Assembly: GCA_036443405.1 (NCBI GenBank) | Contig: JAZFYD010000231.1 | Span: forward strand, 1 to 15,663 | From: JAZFYD01 sp036443405 | GTDB lineage: Bacteria; Planctomycetota; PLA2 | DNA length: 15,663 nucleotides | Direction: 5' to 3' | Shown: piece after piece, positions 7,217 through 13,787 of the stretch | Numbering within the stretch: the stretch's first letter is position 1 | How the letters are laid out: the number at the start of each line of letters is the position of its first letter | Position numbers and translations under genes: made by a program | Notes under the pieces: model-generated | Seen by the model: only the letters and a program-made list of their open reading frames with translations | The model's database searches: none | Told to the model about the DNA's origin: nothing

Positions 7217-7699
7217 ATGAAGCGCATCATCCTTCCCTTACTCGTCGCGGTTTTCCTCGCCATCGGGCTCCAGGATTCAGTCTCGGCCCATTGCGAAGTG
7301 CCGTGCGGCATCTACGGCGATACGTTGCGCTTTGAGTCGATGATCGAGGACCACAGGACGATCCAGAAGGCGATGGCTCAGATCCATGCGTTGGCCGGCA
7401 AGGCCGACGCGCAGTCGCACAACCAACTTGCCCGCTGGGTGGCGACCAAGGAGAGCCACGCTACAAAAACGCAGCACACGATCGCGCAGTACTTCATGAG
7501 CCAGCGCATCAAGGCGAAGGACCCGAAGTACGTGGCCAAGCTCACCACGGCCCACGCCGTAATGGTCGCCGCGATGAAGTGCAAACAAAACGTCGATGCG
7601 TCACACGCGAATGCGCTCCACGCTGCGATCGGCGCGTTCTACCGGGCCTACGAGGGCCGCAAGCTCGCGGCTCCCGAGCACGGTCACGAGCACAAGTAG
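7217..7699 (+). CDS. sodN: Nickel superoxide dismutase, Sec-exported precursor
   Basis: 160 residues. Converts superoxide to hydrogen peroxide and oxygen with a nickel cofactor. The Ni-hook HCEVPCGIY (25-33) matches the family motif HCxxPCGxY, in which mature His1, Cys2 and Cys6 and the N-terminal amine bind nickel. ATG 7217 is chosen over GTG 7193 because it has a Shine-Dalgarno (AGGAG, 6-base spacing) and gives the signal peptide MKRIILPLLVAVFLAIGLQDSVSA, with predicted cleavage after SVSA exactly before the hook histidine. Mature size is about 136 residues, somewhat longer than the ~117 of the Streptomyces enzyme; the extra length includes the His-rich tail HGHEHK. No SodX-type maturation protease is adjacent, consistent with signal peptidase freeing His1. 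The gene converges on the next one with a 12-base gap. Confidence 0.93.
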   Translation: MKRIILPLLVAVFLAIGLQDSVSAHCEVPCGIYGDTLRFESMIEDHRTIQKAMAQIHALAGKADAQSHNQLARWVATKESHATKTQHTIAQYFMSQRIKAKDPKYVAKLTTAHAVMVAAMKCKQNVDASHANALHAAIGAFYRAYEGRKLAAPEHGHEHK

Positions 7700-7711
7700 C
7701 TGCGGGTTGCT

Positions 7712-9181
7712 CTACCCTTTCAGCCAACGCAAGCGAATGAAGCGGTAGGCGATCGCCAGCCCGAAGATCGCCAGCGCGACCTGGATCGCGCGCCACGAGA
7801 TGTGATCGATCGAGTCTCGACCGACCACGCCCATTGCCGTCATCGTGCGCTCCATGTCCTCCGGCGCCATCATGGCGCGCAGATCCGCCGTGGTTAACCG
7901 AACCTGCTCCGCGGTGATGCGTGCGTCATCGAGCATGTCGGGGAGTTTGTCCATCGGCAAGGACGGCTCGTCTTGCTCGCGCGACGCGGTTCCATTTGTG
8001 TTCAGGTCGCCTATGAGACCGGCGACCTCTTGGACCGTGGACCTCACGGAATCGGACAATGCGGTCGATTTGAGCAGGATTGGTTCAGACCTGTTCAACG
8101 CGCCCTCAAGGTCCTCGCGAATACTCTTCACCGCTGCCTCGATCTCCTTCGGCATCGGCCGAACGTTGTCCACCGCTCGCTTGGCATCTTCCACGGCCTG
8201 TCTCACATTTTCGGTCGCTTCGCGGATGTCGCCGGTCGCAGCCTTCGCGTCCGCCACGATCGGTGCAACCTTCTCGCTGGCGTTGTCCAGGGTCTCGTTC
8301 AAGACCCGGGTCATGTTGTCCGGCGCCGCTTCCACGGCCTCTGTGACACGGTCCACGTTGTCCATCGCGTCGACGACGATCGGGTTTCGGCGCATGTCGT
8401 GCATGAACAGCATCGCCTCGAGGCGGCTCTGATGCGGCAGTAGCTCGGCCGTGTCGCCGAGCGTCGACGCCGCGAAGCGAATGGCCTCGGGCGCTCCCTT
8501 GATGCCGGAAGACGCGCCGCCGATCGCCTTGAACGGCGCAACGGGCACGGAGAGCACCGCGCCGAGGGGGTCAATGCCCGTACGGTCCCTCATGGACTCA
8601 AGATCAGGGCGATGCATGGTGCGTGTGCCTTTCACCATCCGATGATTGGCGGCCCATCCCTTGATCGCGGGCTGGATCTTCGCGTACAGCGACCGGCTCA
8701 TGGATCGCTGCATGGTCTCTTCGACCTTCTCCCGAAACTTCACGTTCGCCGCCACAGCGGTCTCCTGTCCCTTGCCGAACACCAAGGCCCCTTCGCCTTC
8801 GCGCACGAACTCCTCGATCTGATACGAAAGCGACCAGATGTCGATCCAACCGACACGCGGGTCTTCGATGGCGAGGATGTGCCGCCTGAACCCAAATGCC
8901 CACCGCTCCCAGAGGAAGGTTTCGCGATGGACCTCGAAGGAGTCGTCTTCACGCCGCACCTTCGCCGCGGCCCAGCCGGAGAGTTGGAGGAAATCATCGG
9001 AGATTCCCGCGAGCTGTTTTCGAAGATCGGCCAGCGAAACCAAGAGGCGAGACGTGCCGTCGTCAATGACCTGCCCGCTCGCATCGCGGGGCAGGGGCGG
9101 TTCCGACTTCGTGCTGCGGCACGCGGGAACCAGAAGGAGGGATGAAACGATCAGAAGGAGGGAGAGCGCCTTGCACAACAT
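7712..9181 (-). CDS. Coiled-coil lipoprotein with C-terminal membrane anchor
   Basis: 489 residues, no family recognised. MLCKALSLLLIVSSLLLVPAC is a lipoprotein signal with lipobox VPAC (Cys21). A globular part follows (about 40-260; Trp- and Arg-rich, with FLWERWAFGFRRHI), then a long heptad-rich, mainly acidic helical stretch (about 270-370; NVRQAVEDAKRAVDNVRP), a second helical stretch (DMLDDARITAEQVRLTTADL) and one membrane segment (IQVALAIFGLAIAYRF) with a basic end. Lipid at one end and a membrane helix at the other suggest either two contacts with the same membrane or a link between membranes. The helix resembles the signalling coiled coils of chemoreceptors in composition, but I see no sensor or methylation signature. 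Function unknown. Confidence 0.8.
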   Translation of the reverse strand: MLCKALSLLLIVSSLLLVPACRSTKSEPPLPRDASGQVIDDGTSRLLVSLADLRKQLAGISDDFLQLSGWAAAKVRREDDSFEVHRETFLWERWAFGFRRHILAIEDPRVGWIDIWSLSYQIEEFVREGEGALVFGKGQETAVAANVKFREKVEETMQRSMSRSLYAKIQPAIKGWAANHRMVKGTRTMHRPDLESMRDRTGIDPLGAVLSVPVAPFKAIGGASSGIKGAPEAIRFAASTLGDTAELLPHQSRLEAMLFMHDMRRNPIVVDAMDNVDRVTEAVEAAPDNMTRVLNETLDNASEKVAPIVADAKAATGDIREATENVRQAVEDAKRAVDNVRPMPKEIEAAVKSIREDLEGALNRSEPILLKSTALSDSVRSTVQEVAGLIGDLNTNGTASREQDEPSLPMDKLPDMLDDARITAEQVRLTTADLRAMMAPEDMERTMTAMGVVGRDSIDHISWRAIQVALAIFGLAIAYRFIRLRWLKG

Positions 9182-9188
9182 GCGATCC

Positions 9189-9194
9189 GTTATA
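9189..9194 (-). promoter_or_regulatory. Candidate -10 (TATAAC), leaderless start
   Basis: On the minus strand TATAAC is followed by 7 bases (GGATCGC) and then ATG 9181. This is the nearest match to the TATAAT consensus among the candidate leaderless promoters, and it has no Shine-Dalgarno. Confidence 0.55.
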
Positions 9195-9249
9195 GCGATC
9201 GCGGAGTGTGCGGACCATCGGGACCGGAGAACCGGCTAGGGCAGCGACG

Positions 9250-9558
9250 CTACGAGCGCGCGATCGCCACGATTCCCTTGAGAATCCAGAAGGATCCGAG
9301 GATATCGAACATCCAGTCGAGAATCGTCGGATCGTCGCCGGCAAAGATCGAGCCACCCATCGCGAAACCGATGCCGATCAGCACCGCCCCGCTCACGATG
9401 TCGCGGACGCCGGCTGAGCGTGCCTCGCCATCAACCTGTTCCTCGACCTGCGGCGCGTCGTCCCATCCGGCTTTCGGCTCGAGCGGATGGCGCGGGCGGT
9501 CGGTCTTTTTCGGCGTCTTGGTCGCGGTTGCGTCGCCGGCCCACGGACTGTTTTGCAT
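9250..9558 (-). CDS. Small two-helix membrane protein
   Basis: 102 residues. Residues 1-47 are polar and Pro/Lys/Asp-rich, probably disordered and cytoplasmic. They are followed by two hydrophobic segments (VSGAVLIGIGFAMGGSIFAG and MFDILGSFWILKGIVAIA) joined by a short acidic turn (DDPTILDW). The start at ATG 9558 is supported by a GGAGG Shine-Dalgarno 6 bases upstream. It is divergent from the CBS-HEPN gene and shares the 132-base region between them. No family recognised. Confidence 0.75.
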   Translation of the reverse strand: MQNSPWAGDATATKTPKKTDRPRHPLEPKAGWDDAPQVEEQVDGEARSAGVRDIVSGAVLIGIGFAMGGSIFAGDDPTILDWMFDILGSFWILKGIVAIARS

Positions 9559-9564
9559 CAGGAT

Positions 9565-9592
9565 CCTCCAACTTGGCTTTCGGTGGATTATC
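9565..9592 (-). promoter_or_regulatory. Promoter -10 (GATAAT) and Shine-Dalgarno for the small membrane protein
   Basis: Minus strand GATAAT (9592 to 9587) predicts a transcript start near 9580. GGAGG (9569 to 9565) lies 6 bases before ATG 9558. Like sodN, this gene has a short leader with a true ribosome site. Confidence 0.5.
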
Positions 9593-9678
9593 GGCGGATC
9601 TCAAGGCTCCCCCGGCCGGTCGTGTCCCTGAAAGGGACCGCCCAACCGCCGCGCCCACGGAAACCGGGATTGGTGCGG

Positions 9679-9684
9679 TATATA
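9679..9684 (+). promoter_or_regulatory. Candidate -10 (TATATA), leaderless GTG start
   Basis: TATATA is followed by 6 bases (GGGCCC) and GTG 9691. This position decides the start of the CBS-HEPN gene, whose open frame extends upstream to 9487 through sequence antisense to the neighbouring gene. Confidence 0.5.
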
Positions 9685-9690
9685 GGGCCC

Positions 9691-10530
9691 GTGACCCTCG
9701 AATCCCAGAGCCGATTTCGCCGGCTTTTCGAGCATGCCTTCCGCGTTTCGGACATCGCCGAGTCTCTGGTTTCGTTCGATTCGGACCAGCCCGCGGCGGA
9801 GGTCCTGCGTCTCATGGAGCGGCGCGTGTTCGCGCTCGCGGGCATACGCAGTGGCGGCCACGTCGTGGGGTTCGTCCGCATCGAGGACGTCAAGGACACC
9901 GACGCGCCCTGCGGTCGGTACCAACGCGCGTTCGAGTCCGGCGACATCATCGGTGACGAGGCGCCGCTCAACGAACTCGTCACGCGACTCGCGGCGACTC
10001 CGCGCCTGTTCGTGACCGCGTTCGGACGTGTCAACGGAATCGTGACACTCACCGACCTTCAGCGTCCGCCGGTGCGCATGTGGCTCTTCGGTCTGATCAC
10101 GATCATCGAGATGTCCTTCACGGACATGATCCTCGAACAGTGGCCGAACGATGAGTGGAGCGAGCTGCTGAGCGAGGGCCGATTGGAAAAAACGCGCGCG
10201 CTGCACTCCGAACGTTGCCGGCGCCGCGAGGACAGCAGCATCCGGCTGGTCGATTGCCTTCAGTTCTCGGACAAGGGGCAGATCCTGATGAAGGACAAAT
10301 CGGCGCGCGAGACTCTCGGATTCGAATCCAAGGCGTCGGGCGATCGGGCGGTGCAACGTGTGGAGGCGTTGCGCAACAGCCTGGCGCACGCGCAGGACAT
10401 CCTCACCGATGGATGGGAAACGATCGTCGCGCTGACCAAGAACATCGACGACATCCTGGACACGGAGCCTGGGGTTCCGCACCGCCCTGCGATGTACGCC
10501 CGCCCGCCGACCACGGACGCGGAGCTTTAG
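9691..10530 (+). CDS. CBS-domain pair fused to a HEPN-like domain
   Basis: 279 residues from GTG 9691. Two CBS-type units are visible at about 25-70 (SDQPAAEVLRLMERRVFALAG, then VVGFVRIEDV) and 86-124 (PLNELVTRLAATPRLFVT, then VNGIVTLTDL). CBS pairs usually bind adenine nucleotides and act as sensors. The C-terminal ~130 residues are helical and contain LRNSLAHAQDI (R228 N229 to H233), which fits the Rx4H signature of HEPN domains, many of which are metal-independent RNases. LVDCLQFSDKGQIL ahead of it, as I recall, occurs in similar CBS-linked proteins. A nucleotide-gated RNase is possible, but many HEPN domains are inactive or act as antitoxins or RNA binders. The gene stands alone with no adjacent partner nucleotidyltransferase. 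CBS assignment good; HEPN moderate. Confidence 0.82.
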   Translation: MTLESQSRFRRLFEHAFRVSDIAESLVSFDSDQPAAEVLRLMERRVFALAGIRSGGHVVGFVRIEDVKDTDAPCGRYQRAFESGDIIGDEAPLNELVTRLAATPRLFVTAFGRVNGIVTLTDLQRPPVRMWLFGLITIIEMSFTDMILEQWPNDEWSELLSEGRLEKTRALHSERCRRREDSSIRLVDCLQFSDKGQILMKDKSARETLGFESKASGDRAVQRVEALRNSLAHAQDILTDGWETIVALTKNIDDILDTEPGVPHRPAMYARPPTTDAEL

Positions 10531-10549
10531 ATCCGGGCCGCGCTCGAGG

Positions 10550-10570
10550 TTTCGCGCTCACTTCGCGAAA
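10550..10570. terminator. Possible two-way terminator hairpin between convergent genes
   Basis: Arms TTTCGCG (10550-10556) and CGCGAAA (10564-10570) with a 7-base loop lie between the CBS-HEPN gene and the converging coiled-coil gene, covering the end of the latter. The A/T flanks are only three bases long, so it is weak as an intrinsic terminator. Confidence 0.3.
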
Positions 10571-11733
10571 GGAACCCAGACGCCCACGCGCTCTACCAAG
10601 GTCTTGCGTTGCGCATCGGTGAGCGCCAGGCGGTTCAACACCTCGCGGCGCATCTCGAGCACGCGTCGCGCGGCATCGAGGCCGTGGTCCATCTTCATCG
10701 CGCCCATCTTTGCCAGCGGGTCCTTCGGCTTGGCGAGAAACTCATCGGGCAATCGCGCGACCCAGTCGGATAGGACGGATCGCAGCAGCGCGACCCCGGC
10801 CTCGTCCAGTTCGAGCTGCGCGGATTCATGGCCGAAGACCTTCTCGAGATAGTCCTCGCGGCCATCCTGCAGGATCGGCGCCAACGACAGCTGCCACAGC
10901 AGACCGCTGCTGAAAAGATCGAACGATGCGCGGCCACGGGTCTCGGGCGAATGCAACACCGCCTGCTGCTCGGGTGTCAGCAGATCGTCGATCGCCTGGA
11001 AGAACCGGTCCTTCAGCGCCGACTCCTCAAGGAGCTTTTGCAAGGAGAGTGTTCCGTCGGAGTAGGCGGCAACGCGCGCGCCATCCTCGGCAGTGAAGCG
11101 GTACCCGAGTTCGCCGAGAGTTTCCTCCTGTTCGACGAACAACGGACGCTTCGCCTCGCGTAGCGTGGAGTAAACGACATTGACGTAGACGGACGGGTGC
11201 GTGAAAGCGCTGTTGACCTGGTCGCCGGGCACACCCTCGCTCTGCAGATTGAGGGCATGCCGCACAAGCGGTGTGTTCCACTTTTGAATTCTCTGCATGA
11301 GCTCCGGGGTCAACTGCTTGCCGCTCTTTAGAGTTTGGGAGAGTTCCACGAGAATCGGCTGCAGATTCACAAACGACTCGCCCATCTGCTTCCAGTCGAC
11401 AACCGAGAGCGGCCGTTCCAGGCCTTTGTAGAGAAACCGCGGTTTCCGTTCGTCGTCCGCCGCACCGCCGTCCAGCGGCAACGACGCATCGGCGATCTGC
11501 TTCTCGAGGGTCTCGGACTGCGCTTCCAACCGCGCGATCTCGCTCTCCTGCTCCTTGATCTTGGTGCTCGCGGTGGCGAGGCCTTCGATGCGAGCACTTT
11601 CAAGATCCGCCTCGGTGAACACGGGCTCTTTCGAGATCCGTTCCGTCGCTTTCGAATCGGAACTGGCGAGAAACACGGCGGAGGCGGCGGCCGCACCGAT
11701 GGCGACCCCGAGAAGGCGTTGAGCAAATTTCAT
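10558..11733 (-). CDS. Exported or membrane-anchored protein with coiled coil, unknown function
   Basis: 391 residues, not recognised. A basic N-terminus and hydrophobic stretch (LLGVAIGAAAASAVFLAS) form a signal peptide or anchor. A coiled coil runs at about 40-85 (KIKEQESEIARLEAQSETLEKQI), followed by a helical domain. Two segments near the C-terminus (LLTPEQQAVL and LALTDAQRKTLVERVG) have the LTxxQ look of Spy/CpxP-like periplasmic proteins, but the protein is much longer than those and that link is weak. It lies last in a minus-strand cluster, 27 bases after tadA, and may be co-transcribed, though it has its own candidate -10. Confidence 0.78.
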   Translation of the reverse strand: MKFAQRLLGVAIGAAAASAVFLASSDSKATERISKEPVFTEADLESARIEGLATASTKIKEQESEIARLEAQSETLEKQIADASLPLDGGAADDERKPRFLYKGLERPLSVVDWKQMGESFVNLQPILVELSQTLKSGKQLTPELMQRIQKWNTPLVRHALNLQSEGVPGDQVNSAFTHPSVYVNVVYSTLREAKRPLFVEQEETLGELGYRFTAEDGARVAAYSDGTLSLQKLLEESALKDRFFQAIDDLLTPEQQAVLHSPETRGRASFDLFSSGLLWQLSLAPILQDGREDYLEKVFGHESAQLELDEAGVALLRSVLSDWVARLPDEFLAKPKDPLAKMGAMKMDHGLDAARRVLEMRREVLNRLALTDAQRKTLVERVGVWVPFAK

Positions 11734-11738
11734 GGCGT

Positions 11739-11744
11739 GTCCTA
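11739..11744 (-). promoter_or_regulatory. Candidate -10 (TAGGAC), leaderless start
   Basis: Minus strand TAGGAC is followed by 5 bases (ACGCC) and ATG 11733. It is a weaker match than the others, but no Shine-Dalgarno is present either. Confidence 0.35.
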
Positions 11745-11760
11745 CAGGCGCGAGAGACGG

Positions 11761-12246
11761 CTATTCATGGTTGTTTCGACGGGCTCGGAAAAACTCTTGT
11801 AGCAGTTCGACGCACTCCGGCTCCAGCAACCCTGATTCGACCCGGAACGAGTGGTTGAGCCGCCGGTCCAGTCCGACCTGATAGAGCGAACCGCATGCGC
11901 CGGCGCGCTCGTCCGAGGCCCCGAAGACTACTTTCGAGACGCGGGCGTTGACGACGGCGCCGGCGCACATCAAGCAGGGTTCCAGCGTTACGTAGAGGAC
12001 GCAGTCGTCGAGCCGCCAGGTTTCGCGCGCCTCGGCGGCCTGCGTGAGCGCAATCATCTCGGCGTGCGCCGTCGGGTCGTTCAGGCGCTCGCGCTGATTG
12101 TGCGCACGGCCGATGATCCTGTCCTCGTGCACGACGACGGCGCCGACCGGCACCTCCCCCTCCTCGGCGGCGAGCCTGGCTTCGCGCAGAGCTGCGCGCA
12201 TGAATGAGGCGTCGTCTAAAGGACGCGGGTCGCCGTGCGGTTGCAA
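11761..12246 (-). CDS. tadA: tRNA-adenosine deaminase
   Basis: 161 residues from TTG 12246. Deaminates A34 of tRNA-Arg(ACG) to inosine, an essential wobble modification in most bacteria. The deaminase motifs are intact: HAEMIAL (zinc ligand H61, catalytic E63) and PCLMC (zinc ligands C91, C94). VPVGAVVV, RLNDPTAHAE and VVFGASDERAGACGS are typical of TadA. The start is uncertain. TTG 12246 overlaps the end of fur by 31 bases; ATG 12201 would leave a 14-base gap but drop DDASF, which corresponds to residues usually present before the first helix (FMRAALREA). Neither start has a good Shine-Dalgarno or a leaderless -10, so translation may depend on coupling to fur. Some related deaminases act on guanine, but the motif set favours TadA. 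Confidence 0.92.
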   Translation of the reverse strand: MQPHGDPRPLDDASFMRAALREARLAAEEGEVPVGAVVVHEDRIIGRAHNQRERLNDPTAHAEMIALTQAAEARETWRLDDCVLYVTLEPCLMCAGAVVNARVSKVVFGASDERAGACGSLYQVGLDRRLNHSFRVESGLLEPECVELLQEFFRARRNNHE

Positions 12247-12689
12247 ACGCCGTTCTCTTGAAGATCGTCGCAGGTGGCCTCGATGCGCAGGCTGTGGACC
12301 ACCGGCTTAAACCCCAGTGACTTGGTGATTTCGTTCTCGACGTCGGCCATTGTGCGCGCGTCGAACTCGAAGATCTTCTTACAGTCCAGGCAGACGATGT
12401 GGTCGTGCTGCGGGTGACCGAACACGTGCTCGTAGAACCGGCGGTTGTCCCCCAGTTCGACCTCCTGACAGATTCCGGCCTCGACCAAGAGTTGCAGGGT
12501 GCGATAGATCGTCGCCTTGGAGATGCCGTCCCCCTTGACGACGTCCTCGATGTCCTCGGCGGCGAAGTGCTCGTGCGTCTCGAAGATGCGACGGAGCAGG
12601 ATCTCGCGCTGCCGCGTGACCTTCAGGTCTTTCTTTTTCAGGAACTGCCGAAAGAAGTTGGTGGCTTGCTCGATGTGCTCGACCGACAC
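12216..12689 (-). CDS. Fur-family metal-responsive regulator
   Basis: 157 residues from GTG 12689. A winged helix lies at about 15-85 (VTRQREILLRRIF, then GISKATIYRTLQLLVEAGI, the DNA-recognition region typical of Fur proteins). The dimerisation and metal domain follows: HPQHDHIVCLDC gives H95, H97, C100 and C103, the usual regulatory and structural metal sites. A second cysteine pair at C140 and C149 has wider spacing than the usual CxxC or CxxxxC, so the structural zinc site may be altered. Whether it senses iron (Fur), zinc (Zur), nickel (Nur) or peroxide (PerR) cannot be told from sequence. The sodN gene about 5 kb away makes a nickel or superoxide link conceivable but unsupported. It sits in a cluster between a secretin-like gene and tadA. 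Confidence 0.92.
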   Translation of the reverse strand: MSVEHIEQATNFFRQFLKKKDLKVTRQREILLRRIFETHEHFAAEDIEDVVKGDGISKATIYRTLQLLVEAGICQEVELGDNRRFYEHVFGHPQHDHIVCLDCKKIFEFDARTMADVENEITKSLGFKPVVHSLRIEATCDDLQENGVCNRTATRVL

Positions 12690-12695
12690 GCGGTC

Positions 12696-12701
12696 ATCTT
12701 A
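12696..12701 (-). promoter_or_regulatory. Candidate -10 (TAAGAT) for the Fur-family gene
   Basis: Minus strand TAAGAT is followed by 6 bases (GACCGC) and GTG 12689. Its first three bases are the TAA stop codon of the gene upstream, so the regulator could have a private promoter inside a compact cluster. Confidence 0.5.
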
Positions 12702-13424
12702 CTGCAAACCCTGTAGCTGCCGGAGCAACCTGGCGATCTGGCGGTGCACACCGGGATACTGCCGAATGAACAGGTGGCGGCGGAAGACAGTGATTTGAAT
12801 GCCCTCGTCTTCCCAGGTCTCCTGTCCGGAAAACTGGCGAACGAGTTCCGCAAGCTCGTCGGCAGATTCAATCGCCTGGTGCACCTCGGCCTCCTCCGGC
12901 TCGGGCCGTTCGTAGCCACTCGGATGCAGGTTCATGTCGGGAGCCGGAAAGTCCCGAATGGGGAAGAGCAACGTTGCAACGCTGTAGACCACCAGGACCG
13001 GCTTGCCGCGCGCGGCCTTCTTCGTCGTGACGAGAAGGACATTGCCCTTCACCTTGAGTGCGAGCTTGAGCGGCTCCAACCCGATCTTGAGCGCGTCGAT
13101 GACCTTGACGTTGCGCAGGTCCATGTCGATCTCGATCGCGTCGGGATCGATGTTCTCTTTCCGCAGCGCGGACCTGTCGATCACGATGTTGATGTCCGCC
13201 GCGACGCGCACGAACTTGAGGAAGTCCTTCAGCGGCCGGTTCTCGAGCTTGACCGTGATCTTCCGGGTCGTGAGCTTGTTGACGAGGCTCTCGTACTGCT
13301 TCCGCGTCGTCCGAGCTTTCGACGCCTTCGACTTGGTCTTGGGTTTGGTCGAAGACGGCCCGGGGCCCGCCACGGAAACGGCAGAAACGGAAAGCGCGAG
13401 GAGAACGGCGAGGATACGCATCAT
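12699..13424 (-). CDS. Exported secretin-N/STN-like protein
   Basis: 241 residues with the signal peptide MMRILAVLLALSVSAVSVAG. A Lys/Ser/Thr-rich linker (21-45) precedes a domain at about 54-135 (KITVKLENRPLKDFLKFV, INIVIDRSAL, VKVIDALKIGLEPLKLALKV, GNVLLVTT) that follows the beta-alpha-beta layout of the secretin and TonB short N-terminal (STN) domain. The next part (VYSVATLLFPIRDFPAP) resembles the strand that follows in planctomycete secretin-like proteins, and the C-terminus (IRQYPGVHRQIARLLRQL) resembles an N-domain end helix. No secretin pore domain is present, so it is a short stand-alone protein, perhaps an accessory or a peptidoglycan/protein-binding module. Two adjacent ATGs (13424 and 13421) are possible starts. 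The gene is followed by the Fur-type gene after a 9-base gap. Confidence 0.82.
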   Translation of the reverse strand: MMRILAVLLALSVSAVSVAGPGPSSTKPKTKSKASKARTTRKQYESLVNKLTTRKITVKLENRPLKDFLKFVRVAADINIVIDRSALRKENIDPDAIEIDMDLRNVKVIDALKIGLEPLKLALKVKGNVLLVTTKKAARGKPVLVVYSVATLLFPIRDFPAPDMNLHPSGYERPEPEEAEVHQAIESADELAELVRQFSGQETWEDEGIQITVFRRHLFIRQYPGVHRQIARLLRQLQGLQ

Positions 13425-13425
13425 T

Positions 13426-13472
13426 AGCCTAAACGGCTCCCAACGAGCGGAAGTTACGTACCCGCGATGATA
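13426..13472 (-). promoter_or_regulatory. Candidate promoters of the STN-like gene
   Basis: Two minus-strand candidates. TATCAT (13472 to 13467) has a TTGACA-like element upstream, but the spacing is about 22 bases, too long for a normal promoter. TAGGCT (13431 to 13426) lies only 1 base from ATG 13424 and 4 from ATG 13421, shorter than at the other leaderless starts. Neither is convincing. Confidence 0.25.
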
Positions 13473-13520
13473 CCGCGCCCGGCTGCTCGCCTTTTGTCAA
13501 AGCAGACGGCGACGTCACAG

Positions 13521-13754
13521 GCTCCAACGCCGTCAGGCGTTGGGCCAGCCCGTCGGGGCAGAAACGCCGGGGAGGTCTGCGACCCCGCTCCAACGCCGTC
13601 AGGCGTTGGGCCAAAAACAAATATCGGGACGTGACTCTGTCACGACCCCTCCAGCTCCAACGCCGTCAGCCGTTGGGCCAAAGACAAATATTGGGACGTG
13701 ACTCTGTCACGACCCCTCCAGCTCCAACGGCGTCAGCCGTTGGGCCAGAAACAA
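13521..13754 (-). repeat. Tandem array of the hairpin repeat downstream of purD
   Basis: Four copies of a 27-base hairpin at 13521-13547, 13587-13613, 13654-13680 and 13721-13747, at intervals of 66, 67 and 67 bases. Units 13587-13653 and 13654-13720 are nearly identical over their full 67 bases. Read in the direction of purD, each hairpin has arms of the type CCAACGCC/GGCGTTGG around TGAC, and between copies lies a second stem (GTCGTGAC and GTCACGTCCC type, AGA loop, 13626-13648 and 13693-13715). The copy furthest from purD has a divergent spacer. Together with the purD fold-back this explains most of the 349-base gap 13425-13773; the part 13473-13520 shows nothing recognisable. Short open frames crossing the array (peptide AQRLTALE) are repeat translations, not genes. 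Confidence 0.88.
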
Positions 13755-13787
13755 ATATTGGGACGTGACTCCGTCACGTCCCAATAT
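13755..13787 (-). repeat. Perfect fold-back palindrome covering the purD stop codon
   Basis: Arms 13773-13787 and 13755-13769, 15 bp without mismatch, with loop GGA in the purD sense. In that sense the first arm is ATATTGGGACGTGAC and contains the last codons (D-I-G-T) and TGA of purD; the second arm is its reverse complement. TTGTTTC and then the TGAC hairpin follow, exactly as after dnaE2. No T-run is present. Confidence 0.85.

Noticed and set aside
9487..9690. Extended N-terminus of the CBS-HEPN protein from ATG 9487
   Set aside because: The extension is antisense to the small membrane protein gene and its promoter, and GTG 9691 has a -10 at the spacing seen for other genes.
9601..10482. 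Minus-strand open frame of 293 codons opposite the CBS-HEPN gene
   Set aside because: The sense strand has clear CBS motifs; the antisense frame is compositional.
13429..13620. Short minus-strand frame encoding repeated AQRLTALE
   Set aside because: It is a translation of the hairpin repeat; its length follows from the repeat period and not from coding constraint.
13521..13747. CRISPR-like appearance: a 27-base repeat at regular 66-67 base intervals
   Set aside because: The sequences between the repeats are nearly identical to each other rather than unique, the repeats are themselves stem-loops, and no cas genes are present. It is a tandem repeat array.
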